A stretch of DNA of 64,000 nucleotides, taken from assembly GCF_041296385.1 (NCBI RefSeq), contig NC_091017.1:48482214-48546213 (forward strand), read 5' to 3'. Positions 11,691-22,245 of the stretch are shown here, one piece after another. The position numbers were made by a program, and so were the translations under genes. Numbering within the stretch: position 1 is the stretch's first letter; each line of letters starts with the position of its first letter. Source of the DNA: Aphelocoma coerulescens. Taxonomy: Eukaryota; Chordata; Aves; Passeriformes; Corvidae. The notes beneath the pieces are model-generated. The model was not told where the DNA came from. It worked only from the letters and a program-made list of their open reading frames with translations, and made no database searches.

Positions 11691-14600
11691 CCACTTTCTG
11701 GTTTGTAATAAGAGATTTGACTCCAATATGCTGTTTTAGCATGTCCCTGAACAATATTTGAACTGCCCTCTGACACAAAACCCTTTTAAATGGAGTCCCC
11801 ATAACAGGACACCAACAGACTGGTTGAGCACAAGGGGCTTGGCTTTCCTAAGGCATTGACAAACCAATTAAGCACAAAGAAACCCCCTTTCACATGACAA
11901 TCATGAAGCCCTTCATGATTTTTTCCAAAAAGACAGAATTGTAAAATCCTCCTAAATGCAGAAATAATTCTACTTCCTTGCAGGAAAAATAATCAGCAAA
12001 ACACAGATAAAACCTAGACCTTAGCCAAATCATAATTTTCAGTGTTTCAGAAATACAAAATCATGTGTCTGCTAGCCAAACCTGCGCACACACTACTTGG
12101 GTGAACACCTAAAATTGGAATTCTAACACAGATAGAGAAAGTCTGTTGTTCTGCTGTTCTTCACCTATGGAGTTTGGACAATTAGCTCACACTAGGCACC
12201 CGTTCTCTGATGGCCACGTGATCTTCATTAATGCCATATTAAAAGTCTCTATCACAGGCTTTATGGCTTGCATGTGTGAGTTGAGCTATCCTTACAATAC
12301 AGAATTCAGCTTTCAAAGGTAGTGAGAATAAAGGATTTCTACTTGAATGTGAGCATGAAGACTTTATAAAATGATAAACTGAACATCATCTCACCCATTA
12401 CTTATAGCTTCAAAGAAAAAACCATGTGGTACTGTTCATAGATCATAGGCAGTGAAGTATAAAACTACAGTACATCAATAAACCTATCATGTAAACATTT
12501 CATAAGCCAAGACATCCAGTTCAATTGCTTTTCAGATGTGTGAGTGACATAAAAAATCATATCCATATTATGACAGATTTTGATGTTGTTTTAATATAGA
12601 TAGACCCTCCTATAATATTACCAATTTTTAAAAGGAAGTTATGGTTAACTGTGAGAAAGGACATTATTAACTTCTTCAGGAGTGTATGCATTTTGCATGG
12701 CCTCACATCTTCACTGTTCTCTGAGCTGCAATACATCCAGCAAATTCATCACCACAGAAGGTGTTAGCTGCTATTTCACACACTTTTTACTACATTCTTT
12801 CTACATTTTTATTATGTCATGCAACCTTCTATGAAATATAAACTCAAAAGTTAGGTACTCATGAAAGAAACTAAAGAGTTTTAAAATAGAAATTATGTTT
12901 CTTCATTAAATAAAAATATTTAGTGACATTTCAGTTTTCTATCATCCGCATGCTTTCCCAAGAAATTAATCCTCACAGCATAGATTCATTCTGAAATGTA
13001 TGCATTATATTACATGGCTGTATTATATTATTAACATTTTATACTAACTTTTTGACCATTGAAAATATTGATTTTTATTGGTTGCTGTGCTCTCTGTGCC
13101 AGAACTCTTGCAAGTCCTTGTGAGCATTTCAAAACCTGTGACTTGCTCTGCCATGTGCTTCATTACTTTCAGGAGTTATTTGCATAAAGTCTTCAAGAGT
13201 GTTACACATCAAAAGTCAGACAGTGAACTCTGACTGAGTTCTTTGTGAGCTTTCAACCCAGGAAAGCAACAGCTTAATGGAAAATTGTAAAACACACACA
13301 AGACTCCAGAGCCTGTTTGCTCTGTCTGTACTAGGACCTTTCCAGTACTCAGAAACAGCTGTGTATAGCAAAAAACATGCTGCTGCATCTAAAGGGGTTC
13401 TCAGGTCTGCTTTGGTTAAAAGTTGGTTGGTAAGAACACGTAGTCATTATTCCCAGTTTGAAAGCACTGAAAGAATTATGACGTTGTCCAAAAAAAGGGT
13501 ATGACCATCACAGGACAGCACAACTTTTGTATGGCAGCTTTGGTTATCACCCTTTAATTTGAACCATTTGGAATAGCTTCTGTCTCAGACAAAGCAATAC
13601 ACCTTGAGCATGCAAAACGAGTCTTACATACCTGCAATGTGTATATGCCTACAGTCCAGGGAAAACTACCAAAAATAACTTCTATTGGAGTCCAATGTAC
13701 AATACTGTGTTAGAACAGAAAATCCTTGTTCATACATATATGTGTATTCTTTGTATACATAAGGTATTTTATCCTTGCCTTTGAGCAAGATATCTCAATG
13801 CTCTATTCTCCCCTGTACTTCTAGAAACCATTTATATCATGACTATTGAAATCCACCATGTTTGATCCTCATTTTCAACATTACAGAGAGAGGACAATGA
13901 CATGCAGTAAAAGATTGTGTACTGAGCTCTTCAGGGTCAGATGGAGAAGGATAAACAACCAGTTGCAGGAAAAGAACAGTACTATTAACAGGAAATATAA
14001 GATTTGTTAGAGTAATGCCTTAGAGGTCACTGTCTGAATGACTTTATAATATGTACTATTGAATAAGCAATATGATGAACTATCAGACACGTATCCTTAT
14101 GCCAGGTTTTCAGATATCTCATACTGATTTACTCTCACAGCTTTGCATGCAATGTAAAATTGCATGTGTGTTTTGGTGGGCAAACTGTAAGGTATCCTTG
14201 ACAAATGAAGCTATCAGGTAGAGACCTGGAAGGTGTAAATGTGTCAAGAAATTCCAAAAAAGCCTTTGTTGCTTCCACTTACATAAAAGAACTGAAGGAA
14301 ACATCCCTCTCTGCAGTACTACACTCAGTTTTTCCAGTTCAACACAATGGTATAATCAGACCATTACTTCACATATCTAGAATATTTCATAAAAGCATAT
14401 CATGTATAAGATAGAATATCTTTCCTTTCTACCATAGGATTTATTTTATATTTCACCCTATAGAGGTAACCTGATAAGTGTTTACCTGCAGATCACCTCG
14501 TCTTTACCTGGCATGCTTTCATGAGGTGATAATACAGATGAAAAACTGGCTGTTGTTTTAGGGAAAATCTGTGTAGAAAGTGGCCAAGGATTTAATTGAG

Positions 14601-17600
14601 TAGCATATATTTTGCATTATCTCAGGATGACTAAAGCCAGACTGGTGGAATTAAAAAAACTCTACCACCACCCCCAAAAAAAGACCCCAAGAATGCCCCC
14701 AGAACAACAAATTCAGAAGCAGCACAAATTTGGCACAAGATGCATCAGCTGAGGCAGCAATTCATGTGACTAAGACCCAGCTCAGCTGTCTGAGTTTTCA
14801 ATAGGGATATTTTGACATTGCACTGTATTGGGGCTAAGCCAAGGTCTTCTCAGTCTCTAAAGATTCAGGAGCAGGAAAAAAATATATGCATATCTATATG
14901 CTACTTAGGAAACTGAAAAAATTTCTACCCTCTTATATTATGATGTGCTCCCACGGATATGTTGAGGATGGGGCTCTATTTAGCAACTCAGAGCTGCTGT
15001 CGTGTTAACAAAATATCAGATGAGCTCATTACAGAAGCTAAACTAAGCCATTCAATTTTAATACAGAAGAGCGAATATAGCTATGGAAATGTGTTCTTTT
15101 AAAACAACTTGGTTCTGAGTTGAGACTTAAGGTGCCAGTCTCAGTCTAAAACCCATTTTTACAGTCTGATTATAAAACTTAGAAATGGAAACGTTGACAT
15201 ACCCTTGGCTATAACAACTCTAACATGAGATTCTGCAATATCCTGTAAAACCAACTATTCTAACTAAAACCTCCATTTATCTCTTTATGTTACAAAGTGC
15301 AACTTCTGTTAATGACTGAAATAGATGAAACTTCTGAACTATACAATACTGATAAAGTAAAGCAGGTGGTCTCCAAAGTGTTATTCACAGCACAGTATTT
15401 ATACTATTTATACTCAGCATACTAAGTACTCTTAATATTTCAGTCTATTCAAGACCATCTTTAAACATAGATATGTCTGTTTCTCCTCTTAATAAAACTC
15501 TCTCATGAAGCCTATTGTATTTTTATGTTATTATTTTATCAGACAGCTTTGAGTCTGTAAGATTATAAGAGCATGTTGTAAAGATTGGGAAGATCCAGTC
15601 CTGACCATGCACAAACACATTCATGATCCTGACATTGTCATCTTTACAGTACTTTCATTATTCATAAGGTTTTCACCTTATGAAAGCACTTGAGTGCTTT
15701 GCTTGACTGTATTTGGAGAGGATGGTAAAAAGTAAGGTGGAAAAGGGCAAAGAAGGACAGGCATTGAATGGATATATCTATTTCATGTGAGGGTCAGTCA
15801 AGCAATATTTTTGCTAAGATTTTATTTTTAACTGTAAAAATACAGTAGATAAGGCTTATTATAGGAATAGTCCTGTCTGACTGAAATGCTAAAAAAATCT
15901 GTAGCTACAAAACCGTCAATCTTTTCATTAACAGTATCAAATTAAGGACAAATAAGAATATGCAAGAAAATTGACACTCATCTAGTTATCATTTTGTGTT
16001 TAACAATAGATCCCAATGCATAATCAGATAACTGTTTTTATCTCAGTATCTCTAGATGAACGTCTGAAAAAAATTCCATGGAATGTTTGTCCCTATTAAT
16101 TCTGTCATGAATCAAGGACAGAAATTAAATGTTATAAAATTATTTTAAGCAAATATATTCATATACAGAAAGATATTTTTTACCAAATGTACATGTAGTG
16201 GTCATACAGATTGGTACATGCACTTTACAATTTTAGTGTGTTCGTTCTATATTTGACTTGAAACCCATTCCCATGAGGTCATAGACATTTTTCCATTATT
16301 ATTTTCAAGTCAGAAAATTATTTTGGTTAAATAATTTCGATTTCAACACTAATATAAGATCTTCCTATTTAAAGTGAAGAAAAACTCAGAATCTATTCTT
16401 TTATCTCCATTTGTCTCAAGTAGACAGGGATGGAATAGAGTCCAGTATAGGAACTGAAAAATCGGTAAGTCAGCTGTGATTCAACCATACAATCTATAAG
16501 TATTTCAATTAAAGCTTTCCCTAAGAAAGAATTGAACCTACGTGAAGAACTAGATATATTTTCTATACAGTGCACTTGGAGTGTGTTAAAAGAGCACACA
16601 TTTGTGTCCCAAGTTGATGCCCAGGCCAGTTTTTGAAGAAGGTAACTTGTGTATTGGGATTTGTACATATGCATCAGCAAGGCAACCTGCTTTGGTCTCT
16701 CAGCAAGACAAGCAGGGTCATGCAGCCTGCAAAACTGGCATTTCTGAGCCACTTGTTGCTGGAACCAGCATCATCTCATTCAGAATACAAATTTAGGTCA
16801 CACAGCAGAGAACACTGCTGTACCATGCACCAGCCCCTGTCCTTGAGCAGGCCTCACTGGGTTCAAACGCACTTGTTCTCCATACTGCAAAAAATCTGCT
16901 GTTTTCATTTGTTTGTCTTCTGTACCTTGATTTTTAAGTAGTTTTAGATGGCAAAGAGGAATGCTTCATGAAAAGAAAAAAAATAAGAAATTATTAAAGG
17001 CAAAATTCAGTTGTTTACTTTCTATTTTTAACTATAACTATCCTTCCAAGTTATTAATGAATATCACAAATAAAGCATACACACAAAACTGTACAATCTT
17101 ATTTAAAAATGCAATTTTTGAAAAACCAAAATAAATTTTAGGTCCCTTCTGATGGTAATTCTCTAAGTAATGCTAAGTAAGAATGGCTCAGAATGCAGTT
17201 CAAATGGATTGTCTATGTTTTCGATAACTTTCTAGCAGTTGCAAGCTTATGTATTTTTTTATTACATCCTAGTGTACACAGGTTGTATCCTTTCCACATT
17301 GATATTTTATACAGTCCAAACTTTGAACAATGAGTACTTGTATTACTTTTGCTTCACTTTCTGAAAAATGTCAAATGTTATTTAAAGTGTAAAAGCCAGA
17401 TCAAGGTGTAATTAATAAAGTAACATAATTCATTTTAACAGAGTGAGAATTTCACTTCATGGTTTTTTAAAAGCTACAGGTTAGCATTCTCAAAATCACT
17501 GGTAGGCTTTGAAATGCTAACAAATGCATTATCAATATCTTTGAAGAATCTGCAATATGTTAACACACACTGTAAGAACAAAATTATTCATCTAACAGTG

Positions 17601-18187
17601 TTTATCTTTTTAACTAACAGTCCACAGTTCTACATGCACGCATACTAGAACTCCAATATTTAACAATTTTCAAAACTTCAGTAGCTCACCAAAATAAATA
17701 GAAACTCATTTCTCTTTTGGGAATATCAAACAAAGTTTTGCACAAATTATATTTAAGGTTTCAGTCACTTCCTCAAATATATGTTTATCAGGGCTGTGCT
17801 GAAAGATGATGAGAAATTGTTTTGAACTTTTAGATGAAATTCCTCACAAAGTCAACTAGTGAAAAATACAGTTCAAAAACATCTGTGCATGGTAATCTCT
17901 GCATTTACTTCATAAAAGTGAAATGCATATGTAACTAAGTAGTGCAAATGTATTTAATAGTTTGAAAATCTGGGACAAGATAGTCAGCTTCTATAAATCT
18001 ACCTAGTTCCACTGCAATCACAGGACTAATGCTGATTAACACTGCCTAATATTCTTGCATTAAATATTTTGTAGCTATGGAAATTTACAGTGATTTTTTA
18101 GAAATGTTAGAAAAATTCCTTATATCTTCCCCAGCCAAGATTTCATATGATAGACAAAACCAATACTCTGGAAGTTTAGTAAAATTA
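11691..18187. other. Long unique AT-rich stretch, no gene seen
   Basis: About 6.5 kb without a recognised repeat, exon or RNA gene. The longest open frame is 16,393-16,752 on the minus strand (119 codons). It has no recognisable domain, signal peptide or repeat, and other frames overlap it, so I treat it as chance. The only structured element noticed is the hairpin pair at 15,661-15,700. Confidence 0.55.
15661..15700. other. Two adjacent perfect hairpins
   Basis: Hairpin 1 has a perfect 10-bp stem (TTCATAAGGT / ACCTTATGAA) around a TTTC loop at 15,661-15,684. Hairpin 2 follows immediately, sharing two A bases: AAAGCACT / AGTGCTTT around TG at 15,683-15,700. No function is implied. A terminator-like or protein-binding palindrome is possible, and chance is also possible. 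Confidence 0.6.
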
Positions 18188-19045
18188 TCACAGAATCACA
18201 AAATGAGTGAAATTGGAAGGGACCACTGGAGGTGATCTGGTCCCACCTCCCTGCTCAAGCAGGGTCCCCTAGAGCATGTTACTCAGGATTATATCCAGAT
18301 GGTTCTTGAATATCTCCAGAGAAGGAGACTCCACAACCTCTCTGGACAATCTGTCCCAGAGCTCAGTCACTCTCACAGTATTCTTCCTTGTTTTCAGGTG
18401 GAATTTCCTGTGCATCAGTTCCTGCCCTTTGCCTCTTGTTGTATTGATGGGCACCACCAAGAAGAGCCTGGATCCACCCTCTTGCCACCTTCCCTTTGGA
18501 TACTGACAGACATTGATGAGGTCCCCACTCAGTTGTCTCTTCTCGAGGCTGAACAGGCCCAACTTCATCAGCCTTTCCTCTGAGTGAGGTCCCTTTATCA
18601 TCTTTGTTGCCTTCTGGACTCAATCCAGAATCACCATGTCCCTCTTGTACCGAGGAGCCCAGAACTGCACACAGCACTCCAGGTGTGGCCTCACTAGGCC
18701 TTAGTGGAAGGACAGGATCACCTCCCTCGACCTGCTAGTAATGGTCTTCCTAAAGCACCCTAGGATCCCATTGGCCTTCTTGGCCACGAGGACACTCTGC
18801 TGGCTCATGGATAGCCTGTTGTCCACCAGGATTCCAGGTCCTTCTCCACAGAGGTCCTTTACAGCAGGTCAGTCCCCAGCCTGTGCTGGTGCAGGGGGCT
18901 ATTCCTCCCCAGGTGCAGGACCCTGTACTCTCCTTTGTTGAATTTTAGAAGGTTTCTGTTTTCCCACCCCTCCACCCTGTTTTTATCCCTCTAAATGGCT
19001 GTGCAGTAGACAGAGGGATCAGCCAATCTTCCCAGAAATGTACAG
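18188..19045 (-). mobile_element. CR1 LINE, 3' portion, 5'-truncated
   Basis: On the plus strand the segment begins with the reverse complement of a CR1 tail (TCACAGAATCACAAAATGAG..GGAAGGGACC). It then runs backwards through the C-terminal part of CR1 ORF2 and ends near 19,045, where resemblance fades. Typical CR1 phrases are legible on the minus strand, such as LGLFSLEKRQLSGDLINV and EVVESPSLEIFK. CR1 is the dominant LINE of birds and is usually 5'-truncated like this copy. It lies head to head with the plus-strand CR1 that starts about 390 bp further on. Divergence and internal stops show it is dead. Confidence 0.92.
18269..18601 (-). pseudogene. CR1 ORF2 C-terminal remnant (reverse-transcriptase polyprotein end)
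   Basis: A 110-codon frame reads as the C-terminal tail of the CR1 ORF2 protein, the endonuclease/reverse transcriptase that copies the element. It contains the recognisable LFSLEKR, GDLINV, TVRVTELWDRLSREVVESPS and LEIFKNHLD phrases and ends at the usual CR1 stop close to the 3' UTR. The first methionine is simply an internal Met and not a true start. Upstream, the CR1 homology continues on the minus strand in other frames to about 19,045, so the frame has been broken by small indels. No RT catalytic motif is included. It is not a functional gene. Confidence 0.85.
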
Positions 19046-19437
19046 TCAATTGCAATTATCATAACTATGCTTTTACAAGACAGAAACCCTCTCATTTAAA
19101 CCTCATGAAACAGTACATATGTACCTACTTTTGGCAAATTCTGTTTAGATGTCAAATGCAAATACATTTATGGCTTTATGCATAATTGCATTTAAACATG
19201 TATCTTTTTCTCTCTTGTTTGTAATCTCATTTTTTGTGTATATGCAAAATATGAAAATTTTTTCTCGGTGTACATTTTTAGCAATGAACAAAAGAGATCA
19301 TTATAGCAAAAATAAAACTTATCTGCTTCCAGCACCTTCTCAATCAGGCTTGCCTGGGCTGTCAAGTTCTCCAGAAGGCATGTATTAGAAAAAGGATAGT
19401 AAAGATTTAACTGTGATACTTAGTTAAAATAAAAATA
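19046..19437. other. Spacer between two head-to-head CR1 copies
   Basis: About 390 bp of AT-rich unique sequence with no recognised element. It lies between the 5'-truncated ends of a minus-strand and a plus-strand CR1. Confidence 0.6.
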
Positions 19438-19557
19438 ATGGGGGACAACAAAGAGTTTCTTTTAAAACCTTAATGGCAAACGGCAGTGCAGAAATTACAT
19501 CAGTCTGTTACAGGATAAGGATGGGCACCTCACAAACAGGGGCATAGGCAACCAGAG

Positions 19558-19968
19558 GTGTTTAATGCTTTCTTTACTTCTGTCTTCAACACCGATGATA
19601 GACCAAGGGGGTTTCAGCACCCTGAGCTGAAGGTCCATGGCTGTGAGAATGATCAACTCCCAGTTGAACCTGAAATTGTGCAGGATGTGCTGTTCCAGCT
19701 GGATCCCTATAAATCTATGGGGACTGATGGGATTCATCCACCAAGAATGCTTAAAGAGCTGGCTGATGTCATCACATGTCCTCTCTTGAGGATTTTCGAG
19801 AAGTCTTGGGAATCTACAGAGGTCCATTCGCTGCAAACTGGCAAACATTGTTCCAGTTTTCAAAACGTTTAGGAAAAAGGACCCTGGAAACTACAAGCCT
19901 GTCAGTCTCACATCAGTGCCTGGTAAAGTTATGGAGAAGATTATTCTTGGAGGTATTGAAAAGCACCT
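19558..19968 (+). pseudogene. CR1 ORF2 fragment, region before the RT core
   Basis: Open frame with the CR1 phrases VFNAFFTSVFNTDD, LDPYKSMGTDGIHP and MLKELADVITCPLLRIFEKS, which precede and enter the reverse-transcriptase fingers. The PGNYKPVSLTSVPGKVMEKI block follows in another frame (around 19,880-19,960), so at least one indel separates them. The sequence stops at the LTR insertion point. It is part of a dead CR1 copy and not a host gene. Confidence 0.85.
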
Positions 19969-20902
19969 TGTTGGGGTTTTAGTTTAGTCCTAGTTTTTTT
20001 TCTGTTAAAGGAATTTTTTCCCATAGCATGTTGCTAGGAGATAAATGGCCATACTTGAGAGGAGATAGCCATACTTAAGAAAGACAAAAGGGCCCGTCCA
20101 GGCTTTTGTTCTCACCTGGCGGGCAGTTCAGTTCGCTCTCAGCGTCTGGAGGGAGAAGGTGCAGAGAAAGGAGCTGCTGGTTCCCGTTTTCGGCGTCTTT
20201 CCTTTCTGCTGGAAACAACACCGGGGATCCCAAAGCTGCTTTCCCTGCCCTGCTGGAGCCTGGGCTGCGGCCGCCCCACCCCGCTGCTGCTTCGAGCCTT
20301 CGTTACGCTGTAGCCGTGCTCACCCTGCCTGCCTGGAGCCCCGGGGGATTCCCCTTTTGGATACATCTCGTCTGCCACCCGGGATTTGTGTTTGTGCCTG
20401 CCGCTCCAGCCTACCAGTCCAGCCTGCTGTTTCCGGGAACCCGGGACCAGCTGCCCACCGGTTTGTGAAGCTCCTTTGTTCCATCCTTCCCCGGGATCCC
20501 AGGGCACCGGTGCCGCGTGCTCCCCGAGCTCGCTCCGGAGCGCCCCCTGCAGCCGCGGGGGAACCATCGCACCTGCCCTGCTCACCGGGAGCCGCCAGCG
20601 ATCCCTGCTGGCTGCGAGCGGAACTGCACCCGAGGGGAAAGGGCCCGACAGCCGAGAAGGCTGAGACTGGGTTTGTGTTTGCTGTTACTGTCATAGTTGT
20701 TGTTGTTTTGTTTGACTAGTTATATATATATCTATATATATATATATATATAGTAAAGAACTGTTATTCCTATTTCCCACATCTTTGCCTAAAGACCCTT
20801 GATTTCAAAATTATAATAACTCAGAGGGAAAGGGGTTATATCTGCCACTCCAAGGGAGGCTTCTACCTTCCTTAGCAGACACCTGTCTTTCAAACCGAGA
20901 CA
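19969..20902 (+). mobile_element. Solo LTR (ERVL-like) inserted in CR1, with 5-bp target duplication
   Basis: A 934-bp element starts TGTTGGGGTTTTAG and ends CCGAGACA. It is flanked by identical CACCT at 19,964-19,968 and 20,903-20,907, a perfect 5-bp target-site duplication as made by ERVL-type integrases. It interrupts CR1 ORF2 exactly at this duplication. A GC- and CpG-rich core (about 20,100-20,650; I count roughly 40 CpG) is followed by a TA microsatellite and a 3' part with AGTAAAGAAC and CTTAGCAGACACCTGTC, which I recall from avian ERVL LTRs. There is no internal retroviral sequence, so it arose by LTR-LTR recombination or is otherwise solo. Several long frames inside (for example 20,159-20,719) exist because the GC-rich core has few stops; they do not look like proteins. 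Confidence 0.9.
20720..20752. repeat. (TA)n microsatellite inside the LTR
   Basis: About 16 TA units with one C interruption, in the 3' third of the 19,969-20,902 LTR. Such tracts vary in length between individuals and can slip in assembly. Confidence 0.9.
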
Positions 20903-20907
20903 CACCT

Positions 20908-21640
20908 GAAGAACAAAATCATCGGTGGCAGACAGCGCGGCTTCATGAGAGGAAAGTTCTGCTTACCAAACCTGGTTTCCTTCTATGACAGGGTAACCCA
21001 GCAGTTGATCAAGGGAAGCCAGTCGATGTCATCCTCCTGGATTTCAATAAAGCTTTCCATACTGTCTCTCACAGGAACCTTCTGGACAGAATGTCCAGCA
21101 CACAGCTGGATAAACACATCATGGGATGGGTGAGCAACTGGCTCATGAGTCAGGCACAAAGGGTTACAGTGAATGGGATGACATCAGATGGGGGACCTGT
21201 CACTCATGGGGTTCCAAAGGGCTCCATCCTCAGCCCAATGCTCTACAACATCTTCGTAAATGACTGGGAAGCAGGACTCGAAGGGATACCTTTGCTAATG
21301 ATACTTAATTGGAAGGAGCTGTTGACTCACTGAAGGCAGAGAGGCCCTGCAGAGAGACCTCAATAAATTAGAGGCATGGGCAATCACCAATCATATAAAA
21401 TTTAACAAGGGCAAGTGCAAGATTCTGTACCTGGGATGGGACAACCCTGGATGTATGGACAGACTGAGGAACACGATGCTGGAGAGCAGTGCCATGGAAA
21501 CGGATCGGGGGTCCTGGTTGATGGCAAGTTGGATGTGAGTCAGCAGTGCCCTGGCAGCAAGGAGGGCCAACCATGTCCTTGTGGGTCCTTTCCAACTCAG
21601 AATATTCTGTGATTTTGTGGTTAACTGTGATTCTGTGAAA
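20908..21640 (+). pseudogene. CR1 ORF2 fragment, reverse-transcriptase palm, inactivated
   Basis: After the LTR the CR1 RT continues with GGRQ.GFMRGK and LVSFYDRVTQ. The palm motif A follows (VDVILLDFNKAFHTVSH, about 21,024-21,070), one frame away from the preceding block, and then VTHGVPKGSILSPMLYNIF. The catalytic FADD box reads FAND at 21,291-21,302, which changes the first of the two essential aspartates. A stop codon comes two codons later, and a frameshift sits just upstream. The rest (AVDSLKAE, WAITNHIKFNKGKCKILYLG) is recognisable to about 21,570, where the internal deletion cuts to the 3' tail. It could not encode an active enzyme. Confidence 0.88.
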
Positions 21641-21812
21641 ACATATTAACTTATATTTAAAACAAGAAGTTGATGCTAAAATTATTTTCCCTGCAGCTAG
21701 AATAAAGAGTGTTTCCTGCCTTACAAAAAACTCCAGAAGTTCTTGACATGGCATAAAAAAAACAGACTTAGCAAATACAGCTTTAAAAAACACATTTGTG
21801 ACCTAAGGGGGC

Positions 21813-22245
21813 TGCCATAATTCAACCTCAGCTTGGTCCTACACAGCCTCTTGCTCACTCCACATCCCCAGTAGAATGCAGGAGAGAAACAGAAGAGTAA
21901 ATGTGAGAGAACTTATAGCTTGAGATAAAAACAATTTGATAGGTAAATAAAATCTGCACACACAAAGAAAGCACAACAAGGAATTAATTGACCATTTTCC
22001 ATGGGCAGGCAGGAGTTCAGCCATTCCCAGGAGAACAGGGCTCCATCACGTGTGATGATGACGTGGGAAGACAAATACCATTTCTCTGAACACTGCCCCT
22101 TCCTTCTTCTTCCCCAGCTTTTACTCCTGAGCGTAATGCCACAGAGTGCGGTACTTCCCTTTTGTTAGTGAGGGTCAGCTGTCCCAGCTGTGTCCCCTCC
22201 CTACTCCTTGTGCACCCTCAGCCTCCTCACTGGCAAGATTCCAAA
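21813..22245 (-). mobile_element. ERVL-like LTR, truncated, minus strand
   Basis: Plus-strand reading starts TGCCATAATTCAACCTCAGC, the decayed form of the family end TGTCATG.TTTAA.CCCAGC. It continues through GAGATAAAAACAATTTGATAGG, CCATGGGCAGGCAGGAGTTC, CAGGGCTCCATCACG and GGGTCAGCTGTCCCAGCTGTG to CAGCCTCCTCACTGG. These blocks also occur, in the same order, at 39.8, 41.8 and 44.0 kb. After about 22,245 the similarity stops, and the other LTR end (..CCAGCACA type) is missing. Family orientation puts the LTR 5' side at the right, so it reads on the minus strand and its 5' part is lost or unrecognisable. Confidence 0.8.

Larger units (their letters stand above)
19438..21640 (+). mobile_element. 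CR1 LINE, plus strand, split by an LTR and internally deleted
   Basis: CR1 sequence runs from about 19,438 (a GDNKEFLLK-like match to the CR1 KDNKKGFYK region) to the LTR at 19,969. It resumes at 20,908 and ends in the CR1 tail near 21,640 (TTCTGTGATTTTGTGG..GTGATTCTGTG). The two parts join in register across the LTR: VMEKIILGGIEKHL before it and KNKIIGGRQRGFMRGK after it. The copy is 5'-truncated. Near 21,575 the coding sequence jumps from the LVDGKLDVSQQCPGSK region straight to the 3' UTR tail (GGGTCCTTTCCAACTC), so several hundred bases of ORF2 C-terminus and UTR seem deleted. Frameshifts and a stop disable it. Confidence 0.92.

Noticed and set aside
16393..16752. 119-codon open frame, minus strand
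   Set aside because: No recognisable domain. Plus-strand frames overlap it, and its composition is typical of random translation.
20106..20719. Several long overlapping frames on both strands (up to 186 codons)
   Set aside because: They lie inside the GC-rich core of a solo LTR with clear ends and target duplication. Stops are rare there because of base composition, and the frames share the same bases.
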